Source: Phoronis australis
Lineage: Eukaryota; Phoronida; Phoronidae
Reading direction: 5' to 3'
DNA length: 64,000 bases
Assembly: GCA_002633005.1 (NCBI GenBank)
Contig: NMRA01000753.1
Location: 64,001 to 128,000 of the forward strand
The notes beneath the pieces are model-generated. The model saw nothing but the letters and a program-made list of their open reading frames with translations. It was not told where the DNA came from and did not search any database. Positions 51,801 through 58,489 of the stretch are shown here, one piece after another; position 1 is the first letter of the stretch; each line of letters begins with the position of its first letter. A program made the translations under genes and the position numbers.

Positions 51801-54800
51801 GAGTCGTCCAATGACCATCATTGACCACCAGGGGAATAAGTATGAATGAACAGCTATTTTTACTCTTTAAAATTGGATAGCGGGTTTATTTTTGTTAACT
51901 GAAGCACTTTCACACTTCCACTTCATTTAGAAATATTTTCTATTCATTAAACTTCCGAAAAGAAAACATAAGTGTTGGTAACTTGGACAGTGTTGAGCAG
52001 TGTTGTTGTATGGGGTCGCTGCGTTACATTGTAAGATTATGTTGTTAAGATTTTTAAATTATTTGGTCTCGAAAGAACACGTGCATTTTTTTCGGGCGGA
52101 AAATGATCTATAGTGTCAACTTGAGCTCGACATTCCATGATAACAACTAATTTCAGATTAATTCGCTACATTTGTATGATACTCGCAAAGAAAATGTTTG
52201 GGGTTTTCAAATAAGTTTTCGTCACTTTAAGTTCTCAACTTTCGGGAAGGTTATAACACAGTTGTCACATTGTGACACATGACAGTAAAATAATAAAGAA
52301 ATCCGGTAACGTTTCATCATGGCAGTCCAAAATTAGAATCAAATGTAGGGTCAAAATAAAGATGGCTCATTTAGCATAACTTTGCCCAATTAAGCACGTG
52401 TTTAAAGACAAAGACAGACTGTGAAAAAAGTAATTAGATAATTGGTGGTGCTAAATGATTGGCTATTTAACTACTCGTATTTATCGCCACAGGCAACTGT
52501 CTCGCTAAATGACTGTCGGGATGCATTGCAAACTGTTCTTCATGCATAATGGATTCAATGAATTGGTTGGCAAATAGCGTAATTAAATGGCGAAGAGTCA
52601 AGTGTCACCGTCAGTAATGAGGAGCAAGCTAGACAACCTTATGGTCAGATAATTGCCTAATCAAACACAAGCTGACGTTTGTATGGACAAGTGAAAAAAG
52701 TGTGAGACAATTCTTTATCAAATAAAATTTTCGCCATGAATGACGATGCCCCATCTGTTGATATTGTTCACATCCATCGTCCATTTTCCAGAGAACAAAA
52801 CCACACAATTTCTCGTTGAGATCTCATCAAAGCTTACAGTACCTTCCGCAAAGTGTTATGAGCAAAGTCACGTACCCGATTTACAAGTACAGAGTTCTGG
52901 TTTTTACAGCATCTTTCCCTAGAACAGTGCGTGTTAGAATCACCATTGGTGTGCCTATTTGCACGTTCTGAGGTGTTATAATGTCGTAGATCTGTTATTA
53001 AAAGCACCATTCCCTAAAATGACGTGTACGTACAATAAACGGATAGATTCCGACAGAAGTCTGCCATAGCCTGCCAAACTTGGAAGAAATTGTTGCCATT
53101 ATAATTTGGCGGGTTAGTCGAGTTTTGTTGCACGCAAATGGCATTTTTTCAGAATTTAATGCGGTATTATTATAATGCGGTAATATTACAATGCGGTAAT
53201 ATTATAATGCGGTATTATTATAATGCGGTATTATTACAATGCGGTATTATTATAATGCGGTATTATTATAATGCGGTATTATTATGATGCGGTATTATTA
53301 TAATGCGGTATTATTACTCCTAACCTCTTGCAAGTTGTCGCGATTTGGACAAAGTGTCTGGAACAACACCCATTCAAAATTTATCGATATTTCTATAAAA
53401 TTGAAACGTGTTGTAGCAGAAAAAATGGATACTTGTGAGTCAAAACTTATGCGACTTTGTTCATTTTATTTTGAAACTTACTGTACATAGATCTGATTAA
53501 GACAGCATCATTTCCCGAAATGCATAAATGCATCATCCATTAGCACGTAGATTACCTGACCGTCCGTGCTGCCTCATTTTCCTCAATAATTTGCAATTGC
53601 GACCCGTATACAAAATACACCATACGAAGTTTAATAAAGAATGACTGTGCATTTGTCAAAAGGATGGCCTGTCTAGATTAGAATACCTGTTGACGAAACC
53701 TATATGTGTAAGTACTTGACAGCTAGTCAGAGAAAGGAAAGTTAAACATCGGTGAACAACTTGTTCAACATAATGTTTATTCAGTATCTACACAACCCCC
53801 TCCAGAACTGTGGGAATATTGGAACTGAAAGATCGTGACATAAGCAGCCTTTCTGTCCTCGTCCGTTCCCTGTGTTTATTGAGGTTTTTACAATGACACT
53901 TGTTCGAGGTGTTTTCCATCTCTTAGCTACTTGAACACAATGGCCACAATTGGGAGGATAAAGATGACAGGTCCCTGTTAAAATAACACCGTGTTCTGAT
54001 AACGAAAAGTAAAATAAAATGTGGAATTCTTATTTGTGTTGGTTGAGATGGTATAAATGTTCACGTAAAGCGAAGTTTGGCGGAAGTTGGAGAAACGTAG
54101 TGATCGTATACGAACGTCTGAGATATAGAAACTGATATTGAAATTCATGATTTAGTCATCTTCGTCAATTTTTTTGTTATAAGGTGTGATAGGCGCCGCT
54201 GTAGTTTCCCTTTCCTGGCGAACTGTTCTAAGTAAGCACGCGTCAGAGAACTGCAGACGAGAAGTGTGATCAGAACTAAGACGTTTGGTTCACTGAAGAA
54301 ATTGAATATTTAGAGGACATAAACGTCTTGCTTAATTGAGTTTGGTGTCGAATATAAGAATGGGCCGTCCTTATAACACTGGCAACGTCGCTCTCGGCGT
54401 GTTTTTGTTTATGCCATAGGTGTCTTGTCCTTACAGACACTGTTTGAATTGCTGCAGGTGTTAGCCTGCTTAAGCATCATTATTTGCAAGTTTGGGCCAC
54501 TTTTGGAAAGAACACTCCTTAGGCAAACCTCCCAAAGAATGTCTTTCTTTGAAATATTCCTTATTTAAAGTGTAATGTGGGTAACGTATCTGAATGGTGA
54601 TCCGTTAACCAAGGTCAGATTACGTGCGGGAAAGGAAACGCAAATATTTGGCTTTCCTAATGCGGGTTTTGACACTGATGCCTGGAATATCCTGGAAATT
54701 TGAAAAATTGACAATTTGTGTCCTTGTGGGATTATTGGATCATCGTCAATAGCCATGTCTACCAAAAAAAAAACAAATTACGTCCATAAACATAAAATTC

Positions 54801-56328
54801 CCAAGTAAGCGATTTAACCTGAAAAGGTCACGCAAATATTTAATGTTGTCTATGCTGTTTACATTCTTTTTGAATGAGATGACTGAAAGCCTTTCAACTC
54901 GATTTAAAAACTAATGTTTTACAGGTGCCTGCGCACTTTGTCCATTCGTACTGTTTCGTTATCACAATCCACACCAACAAACAGTGCATGGAATTGTTTA
55001 AAGGGTTAGTTGATCAAAGGAAATAGTAAAGTATTGGATTCGTGTACAATTGTCGTGTATTTCTCAGATACCAAAAGATGCCTATTTGCTGCAGCAACCG
55101 GAGCTTGGACAACCAAAACATGGCCCTAGATAAGAACAACCCGCTTACTTGTTGTAACCTGGCGTCACTGTTGGACTTACTCATCCACGTAGAGAACCCC
55201 ATCTGCGGGACTTGGAAATTAGCACCACCCTTGTGATTGTAATTTAAATTTGTCTATCATATTTTGTTTACTTTGAGCGACCCCTATTATCGTTGGATAA
55301 TGGAAGATGCATTTTTAGTCGCCAAAGAAGTGTGAACGTCATGACAGTTACTTTCAGGCGTTCTATTGCTACTAACTTCAATCAGATGAAGGATAAGGAT
55401 ACGATAACTTGCATTTGAAGAGCAAATACGCCAGTGAAGAAATTCCGTTTTTGTATCCACATGTTTTATAGGGGTTTAGCGGCATTAAATGAGACTTCTG
55501 GCTTAAAATGTCCCAAGCACTTATGAAGTTAATCTTCCGATTTCCATGGAATTTTGCCTCACACAAAAGTTCGGTCTGAATAAAAGCTATAAACGACATA
55601 AAAGAAAGCGACCGCTTTTCATGCTTCGTTCACAAAATGTAACCCACATAAAACGAAAAAGCATTATTGCCGGAAGTTAGCCTAAGGTCAACAAATAAGT
55701 CAACACAACATTAAAAGACCAATTCACTTGTTATCTTTCTAAGGATAACAGTGGTTTCGTCGATGGGTCTACAAGGAGTGTACAAACTGTTCATTGTTTT
55801 TTTTACCACATCTTCCGGACACGATCCTCTGATAAACTCTGACCCAGAAATAATGTCATCCTGACTCGCCAACTGTAAACAATATTGTGAGAACAACCGC
55901 AGAGGGGCTTGAACGTGAGAACAATAGAGTGTCGCTCTTGAAGCTGAGCTCCATGGTTGAAAAATCATTGCCATTGTCAGCGAGTGAGCTCAATGTTAAG
56001 TGTGGACAGATAAATAGACGCGGTGCCTGCGGATGGAATGGAAATCGTGACAGCAAACGAGCAGATAGTGACTCTAGGCGCAGCCTTTGATTAGAGGGAC
56101 ATAGAATCCTTGGTCTAACTCAACATGACAAAACTAGGACCCTTTGTCTCCAAAACTGAAAGTTTGTGTGTTTCCAGAAAAGAGGAAGAACGCGAGAAAG
56201 ACCCCGATTTAGCTGTGCAGCTGGATGTGTTTGATGAACAAAAGGCTAACGACGATGAGCAGCTACCGGGGCCACAGGGTGTTGATCTCAGTGACCCTTT
56301 AGACGTGTTTCACGCCATCTTTCGCCAG
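653..56328 (+). CDS. INF2: Inverted formin-2-like protein, N-terminal part (gene continues past the right edge)
   Basis: Formins of this group nucleate, elongate and sever actin filaments in the cytoplasm; INF2 acts at the ER and mitochondria. Joining 653-840, 31957-32429, 36603-36718, 41292-41451, 46515-46548 and 56178-56328 gives 1122 nt, exactly 374 codons without a stop. Every junction has GT..AG borders and compatible phase (2,1,0,1,2). Residues about 115-370 align with the Diaphanous inhibitory domain of human INF2. Landmarks are [10 protein letters not shown], a [18 protein letters not shown] stretch, [31 protein letters not shown]..(D)EL and VRNEFIG. The DID binds the C-terminal DAD/WH2 region to hold the formin inactive. 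FH1, FH2 and DAD are not present up to 64000. The last five exons are secure by homology; the first rests mainly on phase. FHDC1, the closest relative, lacks a DID, and the match to INF2 is closer than to Dia or DAAM. Confidence 0.88.
1206..1472. mobile_element. TA-flanked MITE with a tRNA-like (SINE-type) core
   Basis: Perfect 20-bp terminal inverted repeats (1208-1227 and 1451-1470, starting AAATCTATTGG) are flanked by TA on both sides, the Tc1/mariner-type target duplication. Inside lies a tRNA-like segment with a good A box (TGGTGCAGAGG, from about 1232) and B box (AGTTCGAGCCC, 1276-1286) about 44 bp apart. The anticodon-loop-like CTGGTAA resembles tRNA-Thr(GGT). An A-rich tract and about 150 bp of unrelated sequence follow. 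No coding capacity. It is either a MITE that captured a SINE head or a SINE nested in a MITE. Confidence 0.8.
1473..8756. other. Repeat-poor non-coding stretch
   Basis: No exon recognised. Open stretches at 4186-4593, 6287-6616 (minus) and 7255-7745 have no recognisable domain and overlap frames on both strands, so they look like chance. Between 5500 and 5640 there are loose repeats of AAAACTTACAACAC type. TAGGCCTA occurs at 6986-6993. A G run with one N lies at 8540-8555. Confidence 0.5.
8555..8555. other. Unresolved base in a poly-G run
   Basis: A single N interrupts a run of about 14 G, an assembly or sequencing uncertainty in a homopolymer. Confidence 0.9.
8757..9462 (+). repeat. Interspersed repeat family R1, copy 1
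   Basis: Starts with the small hairpin GTAGCCCCTCGG..AGGGGCTAC, shared with copy 3 at 26.25 kb. It ends at a segment GGGATGTACTAACGCCCCTGTATGCC, also found in copy 3 and, reverse-complemented, in copy 2 at 18.48 kb. Other shared blocks include GAAGAATTCCAACTCCA, CACGTGAG and ATGATTTCACGTAACTTCCTCA-like sequence. The three copies were matched by eye over about 500-700 bp with scattered substitutions. No protein recognised. Confidence 0.75.
9463..13440. other. Non-coding stretch with a poly-C gap
   Basis: No exon recognised. A 214-codon minus-strand open stretch (10463-11107) runs through the C/N tract and shows no domain, so it is not called as a gene. Segments beginning CAGGCCCGTAGGAAG (10667) and, inverted, CTTCCTACGGCCCTG (13066-13080) look like matching ends of a short repeat family. 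Confidence 0.5.
10767..10770. other. Assembly gap inside a poly-C tract
   Basis: Four N bases are surrounded by runs of about 12 C on each side, so the true length of the homopolymer is unknown. Confidence 0.95.
13441..13796 (+). repeat. 39-bp minisatellite, nine copies
   Basis: Nine head-to-tail copies of a 39-bp unit (TAGTTATGATCCTAGTTACC then GCATATATAGCTGCTGAAG). Three copies carry small insertions of 1, 3 and 1 bp, which accounts exactly for the 356-bp length. Since 39 is divisible by three, one frame stays open through several units and yields a repetitive peptide, but no gene context supports translation. Confidence 0.95.
13797..16155. other. Non-coding stretch, nothing recognised
   Basis: No exon, RNA gene or repeat structure identified. 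Short open stretches on both strands around 14.5, 15.2 and 15.55 kb overlap each other and look like chance. Confidence 0.45.
16156..16313. mobile_element. Short hAT-like MITE
   Basis: The ends CAGTGGCGGATTTAG and, reverse-complemented, CAGGGGCGGATCCAG form imperfect 15-bp terminal inverted repeats (12 of 15). The G/C-rich interior resembles the abundant CAGTGGCGGATyyAG MITE type assigned to hAT elements in many animals. The flanks do not show a perfect 8-bp target duplication (GTCCGCAC against TGCACGCG), so the insertion is old or its border shifted. Confidence 0.65.
16489..16560 (+). repeat. 36-bp tandem duplication
   Basis: Two adjacent copies of ACCCACAAGCCATTCTGTAC then TATGAGTGTGCTACAT, differing at one base near the end. 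Confidence 0.9.
16819..17045. repeat. Degenerate tandem repeat of about 80 bp, three units
   Basis: Three diverged units each contain a (T)CTGCTCATTATTCA-type block, then CCATACCTTATCTAGG-like sequence, then CCAAACTCACA-like sequence. They lie downstream of the DPH3 stop codon on its strand and so may be in its 3' UTR or flank. Confidence 0.7.
17477..17542 (-). CDS. DPH3: DPH3 exon 3
   Basis: After the acceptor ATTTCCTCAG come [21 protein letters not shown] and a TGA stop. The position and 82-residue total fit human [20 protein letters not shown], but identity is low and the C-terminal cysteine is absent. No clear poly(A) signal was located in the next kilobase on this strand. Confidence 0.9.
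   Translation of the reverse strand, partial: EDFAAGEEIAPSTRTDVEVAK
17477..28138 (-). CDS. DPH3: DPH3, diphthamide biosynthesis protein 3 (complete, three exons)
   Basis: DPH3 (Kti11) is a small zinc/iron CSL-domain protein. It passes electrons to the DPH1-DPH2 radical enzyme in the first step of diphthamide formation on elongation factor 2, and also serves Elongator-dependent tRNA wobble-uridine modification. Exons 28138-28031, 24531-24457 and 17542-17477 join in frame (all phase 0) to 82 residues plus TGA, the same length as human DPH3. The start [20 protein letters not shown] is nearly identical to the human protein. The four metal-binding cysteines are present: C26 and C28 in YPCPCGD, and C48 and C51 in [14 protein letters not shown] closes the domain. 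The last 20 residues ([12 protein letters not shown] and following) are diverged but collinear with the human tail. Introns are 3.5 and 6.9 kb. Confidence 0.97.
18207..19357 (-). mobile_element. Interspersed repeat family R1, copy 2, within a TIR-bounded element
   Basis: The core (about 18477-19130) is the reverse complement of the R1 sequence at 8.8-9.5 kb. Here it lies between imperfect terminal inverted repeats. The left end has TAGCCCACTTGCGAGTTT and later GACGTCACCGGAAAAGGGGC. The right end, reverse-complemented, has TAGTCCTTTTGCGAGTTT and later GACGTCACGGGAAGTGGGGC. On the minus strand near 19190 a short frame begins [18 protein letters not shown], weakly reminiscent of a THAP-domain start, but it stops soon after. 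The element is CpG-rich in a CpG-poor surrounding, suggesting a younger insertion. Target duplication not resolved. Confidence 0.65.
21526..21720 (+). repeat. 69-bp tandem repeat, three copies
   Basis: Units start at 21526, 21595 and 21663 with CAGTAACCAGGAGAG and end with GTTAGACAAAAGTAAAGAGA then CAAAAT. The third unit is shorter by a small deletion. Confidence 0.92.
21771..21850 (+). repeat. 80-bp dispersed duplicate, left copy
   Basis: ATTAGGGTGGTTTTCTGTCA through CTACATTCTCCCATCCC recurs at 23528-23607 with about six mismatches. Just downstream, the 12-mer AAAGGAGCGTGG also recurs near 22.42 and 23.49 kb, so the region holds pieces of one repeat family. Confidence 0.85.
23296..23407 (+). 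repeat. Roughly 20-bp tandem repeat
   Basis: About five or six imperfect units of the form TTTTTACTAGCGATCAT, interrupted by single-base changes. Confidence 0.8.
23528..23607 (+). repeat. 80-bp dispersed duplicate, right copy
   Basis: Direct-orientation partner of 21771-21850, followed by a C-rich run of CCCCAGGCCCC-like sequence. Confidence 0.85.
24457..24531 (-). CDS. DPH3: DPH3 exon 2
   Basis: 25 codons between the acceptor TAATTTCAG and the donor CCA|GTAAGT. It encodes [20 protein letters not shown] then VIYDP, with the second metal-binding pair C48/C51. It is identical to human DPH3 up to VIYD; the proline at the exon end replaces lysine. Confidence 0.97.
26251..26747 (+). repeat. Interspersed repeat family R1, copy 3 (shortened)
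   Basis: Begins TACGTAGCCCCTCGG with the same AGGGGCTAC hairpin as copy 1. It shares AAGAATTCCAACTCCA and ends in GGGGATGTACTATCGCCCAC with TATGCCTACGG. About 200 bp of the interior present in copy 1 is missing. Confidence 0.75.
27088..27871. mobile_element. 784-bp non-autonomous element with long terminal inverted repeats
   Basis: Flanked by a perfect 8-bp direct repeat GAGGAAAC (27080-27087 and 27872-27879). The ends begin with 26 identical bases in inverted orientation (GGTAATTGTTTACAATATGA and on). Inverted similarity continues inward for about 185 bp on each side (27088-27272 and 27687-27871), including GGTATCGTTCGATTCCTC and GCCGCCATGTT-like blocks. The central 400 bp has no recognisable coding sequence. 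An 8-bp duplication suits hAT or P superfamilies; the long arms give a fold-back structure. Confidence 0.88.
28031..28138 (-). CDS. DPH3: DPH3 exon 1
   Basis: ATG (28138-28136) through AAG, 36 codons, followed by the donor AAG|GTGTGT. It holds the acidic N terminus, the aromatic patch YYY and the first metal-binding pair C26/C28 in PCPCGD, ending RFEITK. The ATG is the first in frame and corresponds to the human start. Confidence 0.97.
28139..28203 (-). promoter_or_regulatory. Likely TATA-less DPH3 promoter and 5' leader
   Basis: Immediately upstream of the DPH3 ATG on the minus strand. It contains TTTCCGGCTTCC, which reads GGAAGCCGGAAA on the plus strand, two GGAA cores resembling ETS/GABP sites common in housekeeping promoters. 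No TATA box is seen. Position and motif only; the start site is not known. Confidence 0.4.
28204..31956. other. Stretch between the DPH3 start and formin exon 2
   Basis: Non-coding as far as can be seen. A G run lies at 29297-29308 and TAGGCCTA at 29169-29176. If the formin does not start at 653, its first exon should be here, with a donor of phase 2. I saw no convincing candidate. A short frame from 30857 ends at a weak donor in the wrong phase. Confidence 0.5.
31957..32429 (+). CDS. INF2: INF2-like exon 2: start of the DID
   Basis: The acceptor TTGTCTTGTTCACCTAG ends at 31956 and the donor ACAG|GTGGGT begins at 32430. The exon enters in phase 2 and leaves in phase 1, giving residues 63-220. 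An acidic linker (SSDECDEW) precedes [10 protein letters not shown], which aligns with the KWAALKEKL start region of human INF2. The DID begins at about residue 115 with [10 protein letters not shown], then a [13 protein letters not shown] turn and long amphipathic helices. Near the end, [18 protein letters not shown] closely matches the human CVSCVRAVMNSRQGIEYI segment. The reading frame is open further left only as intron, with no ATG. Confidence 0.93.
35952..36033. mobile_element. Short TIR element around a poly-G gap
   Basis: AGACTCATGGGCGGCGC (35952-35968) is matched in inverted orientation by GCACCGCCCATGAGACT (36017-36033), 15 of 17 positions. Between them is a run of more than 20 G interrupted by one N at 35996. 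This looks like a miniature element whose interior is collapsed in the assembly. Confidence 0.55.
35996..35996. other. Unresolved base in a poly-G run
   Basis: A single N within the G tract of the short TIR element, so tract length is uncertain. Confidence 0.9.
36603..36718 (+). CDS. INF2: INF2-like exon 3: DID armadillo helices
   Basis: This 116-nt exon follows the acceptor CATCTTTCAG and ends at AAG|GTAATA. Together with the single G carried from exon 2 it encodes 39 residues, 221-259, leaving in phase 0. It carries [19 protein letters not shown], nearly identical to human INF2 [19 protein letters not shown] and typical of the conserved armadillo-repeat helix of formin DIDs. It is too short to stand out as an open reading frame and was found by the protein match. 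Confidence 0.95.
36719..41291 (+). other. INF2-like intron 3
   Basis: 4.6-kb intron. A 28-bp direct duplication (CTGAATAGATCTACATGTGT) lies at about 38.19-38.24 kb and a tRNA-like remnant at 39.55 kb. Several short open stretches have no domain. Confidence 0.85.
39556..39620 (+). repeat. tRNA-like remnant (possible SINE head)
   Basis: TAGCTCAGTTGGT matches a tRNA D-arm/A box well. The B-box position, about 40 bp on, holds only a degenerate GTGGGAATGAAAGC. It cannot fold as a full tRNA, so it is probably a decayed tRNA-derived repeat. Confidence 0.35.
41292..41451 (+). CDS. INF2: INF2-like exon 4: DID core with RNEFIG motif
   Basis: This 160-nt exon lies between the acceptor TTTTTGCAG and the donor ATAG|GTAAGT, entering in phase 0 and leaving in phase 1. 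It encodes residues 260-312 plus the first base of G313. [12 protein letters not shown] and [11 protein letters not shown] match human QQYRFSIVMNEL and ARTQLRNEFIG without gaps. From memory, human positions mutated in hereditary kidney disease (E184, R214, R218, E220) correspond to E274, R304, R308 and E310 here, all conserved. The position equivalent to S186 is R276. Confidence 0.96.
41452..46514 (+). other. INF2-like intron 4
   Basis: 5.1-kb intron with a CAT/CAC-rich microsatellite at 42.7-43.0 kb. Open frames across that microsatellite are low-complexity and not genes. Confidence 0.85.
42716..42976 (+). repeat. Imperfect (CATCAC/ATC)n microsatellite
   Basis: About 260 bp made almost only of CAT, CAC and ATC triplets with scattered GTC and TTATC interruptions. 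It opens frames on both strands that encode Ser/Ile/Thr or Met/Val/Asp runs, an artefact of composition. Confidence 0.95.
46515..46548 (+). CDS. INF2: INF2-like exon 5: 34-nt micro-exon
   Basis: Only 34 nt long, between the acceptor TATTTTCAG and the donor TTGAG|GTAAGA. It encodes [10 protein letters not shown], flanked by split codons for G313 and R324, equivalent to LQLLDVLARLR in human INF2. It enters in phase 1 and leaves in phase 2, so it is essential to link the flanking exons in frame. Introns of 5.1 kb and 9.6 kb flank it. Homology and phase together make it secure despite its length. Confidence 0.9.
49788..50095 (+). repeat. Minisatellite of about 45-54 bp, six units
   Basis: Repeating core GTATGGATCACTCCTGTGTG then TCGATAGAC..CCCTCTGTTGGACAGAT, with unit lengths varying through indels. 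The repeat keeps frames open on both strands with recurring HSCVS-like or [10 protein letters not shown]-like peptides. There is no gene context. Confidence 0.9.
53161..53320 (+). repeat. 16-bp minisatellite, ten in-phase copies
   Basis: GCGGTATTATTATAAT repeated ten times with GCGG recurring exactly every 16 bp (53161, 53177 and so on to 53305). Only single-base changes occur between units and there are no length changes. Confidence 0.97.
56178..56328 (+). CDS. INF2: INF2-like exon 6: end of DID visible in this window
   Basis: The exon follows the acceptor GTGTTTCCAG and ends at CGCCAG|GTAAGT. It enters in phase 2 and leaves in phase 0, giving residues 325-374. A charged start ([18 protein letters not shown]) leads into [11 protein letters not shown] and [17 protein letters not shown]. 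These match human [20 protein letters not shown] and GVDMSSHQEVFASLFHK. The next exon, which should resemble the helix after SLFHK in human INF2, was not found up to 64000. Confidence 0.95.
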
Positions 56329-58334
56329 GTAAGTTATATCTCGTCTTTATAACTGCTTTCAAGCATACTTTACTTGTTAAACCAATAAGTAAATGGTTCG
56401 CGGCATTTAGGCACAAGTTGAATGTTTATAATACGCTGTGTTATAGCTAATTCCACAGTTTCTGCCTTAGGCAATGATGAGTATTCTAATAAGAATGTTT
56501 AGAGGAACGATCAGTGCATTGTTCTTGAACTTTTGCAAATAAAAACATCGGCTTTGAGTTTCGACGCAACCGGTCATGTTTTCGTATTGCATTCTATGAA
56601 GCTGTGTGGATTCTCGTGCACAGCACTATGGTAAATACGTAACCACTAACGAAAAAGGGTGCAATGGGAAATATAAAGAGCAAATGGGTTTAAAGATGGG
56701 ATCGTCGTATAAAAATGGGTTTGCTGAACACCCGTTAAATTGTAGCGAGACATTTTGTACCAGTCTTGGCAAAGGAAACTGGCCACAAACCACTCAAAAA
56801 TCTACGACTTGGCAAAATCATAGCGTTGGATGAGAAACGTTTGCATTATCATGCCAATTCTCCTGTGTTTAAGAGATTATTAATCCTTGTGTAAAGTATC
56901 TCGTGTCTTCTGGGCGTGGAGTAGTTGTGTTCTAAAACGCAACACTCAAAAAAATGGGTTATCTTGAATCACACAGATTCTGGCACTACTTGAACATTTT
57001 GAAATGTTAAAGTTGTGTCTTTTAAAATAATCTGAGTGTGTTGGTGGCTCTCCCTAAGCCCAAATCCAAATACGGTTAAATGGATCAGGAACTTGTCTGA
57101 GCCTCCTAATCTTGCTTTCTAATAATTCACAAAAATAACTATTTAATAAATTTCTCTTTCCACATAGTTGTGTGCTAAAAGCAGTGTGGGTCAGTACTCC
57201 ATACCGAAATTTCACTTGTTTTGTTGTAACCGTCATGCTGTGTTGGTAGGGTATGACCGCAGCGGGTGACCGCGCAAATAATGCACGCCCACTAGGTGCC
57301 GCCAACTTCTAAGAATTACGTGACGTCATGATATGCTAACAGTTGCCCGGCAATTCATTCATACACCTTTCCAGTAGTTTCTACGTAACAAACGACAAAG
57401 GCGAGGGAGACTGAAATATAAAAGTATTTCAATGAAACTTGATTTTAAGAACTGCCGACATTTCCCAAGCACAGTATCCGCTCGTGATTTGAGAAAGCAG
57501 CAAACAGACAAGTTTGATAGCGGAAATGGTTAAATTGGATTATGAATGCATATAATGCAACGGTACGTGTGCTGACAGCAGGACATATCGAGAAATGCTC
57601 ACAAGCGTCAGTGGCATATGTTAAATTTTGCATTCTTTCACTCACTTTCTTCATTCACTTAATGACATGTTACAATATGCAAAGATTACTTAGATTACAC
57701 GTTTCTTTTTTCGGTTTCTTGCTTTTTGGGCGGTAATGTACATTTACTAGAGCCGTAAGGGTCAGGTTGGGTGTGAGTGCCAAAAGTTAGTCTGATCGTG
57801 CTCGGATTGTTCTTGTTTCCGTTTTGAGAGCTCGTTATGGGCTTTATCTTGTCAATGGCGACCATGAATTCGCTTTATTTAGTCTGTGGGAGCACGAAGA
57901 GACCAGTTGACGATGATGGTTTTATAACGAAATTGTGGGATAATGACACAAAGCGGTGTGCACAATAAAATTAAGTTGAACGGGTTTTTTACATTCATTA
58001 TGGATCGTTTGCCTGTCATAAACTATTGGTGAGTCATTTTCACGAGGTTGTAAGATATCTCTTATACAAATCTTAAAGTGCGCGTATGCCTACTTGATTT
58101 CATGTTACACGGTGAGTCATGTAGTGGTATAACCTGTCTCTTATGAGATTTAATCCATTCGTGAGGATAGTATACCCCTTGAAGCTGCTAAATAACATGT
58201 TGTTGTGTTAACATTATCAACTTCTTTCACAAAAGTATTGTTTCTTCAAAAATAACGTCATCGCGTTCTCTGGCTTGGATTGAAATTCATTACAAAACAA
58301 GTCGCTAGAAATTCTGCCGCCATACTGCCTTTGC

Positions 58335-58489
58335 GATTGAAACTAACGCGGGCGACGTGACAAGCGATTGAAACCAACCCGGACGACGTGACAAGCGATT
58401 GAAACCAACCCCGGCCAAGTGACAAGCGATTGAAACCAACGCGGGCCACGTGACAAACGATTGAAACCAACGCGGGCGACGTGACAAGC
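58335..58489 (+). repeat. 31-bp minisatellite, five copies
   Basis: Exactly five 31-bp units of GATTGAAACCAACGCGGGCG then ACGTGACAAGC with a few substitutions and no length changes. The units are directly adjacent, with no spacers. GTGAC and CACGTG motifs recur in each unit. Confidence 0.96.

Larger units (their letters stand above)
46549..56177 (+). other. INF2-like intron 5
   Basis: 9.6-kb intron, the longest of the secure ones. Holds the minisatellites at 49.8 and 53.2 kb. No extra exon is required by the human alignment, which passes directly from LNGLR to the KEEEREKD segment. Confidence 0.85.

Noticed and set aside
58335-58489. GATTGAAAC repeat resembling the 3' end of a CRISPR repeat
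   Set aside because: Units are contiguous with no variable spacers, no cas genes are present and the DNA is eukaryotic; it is a minisatellite.
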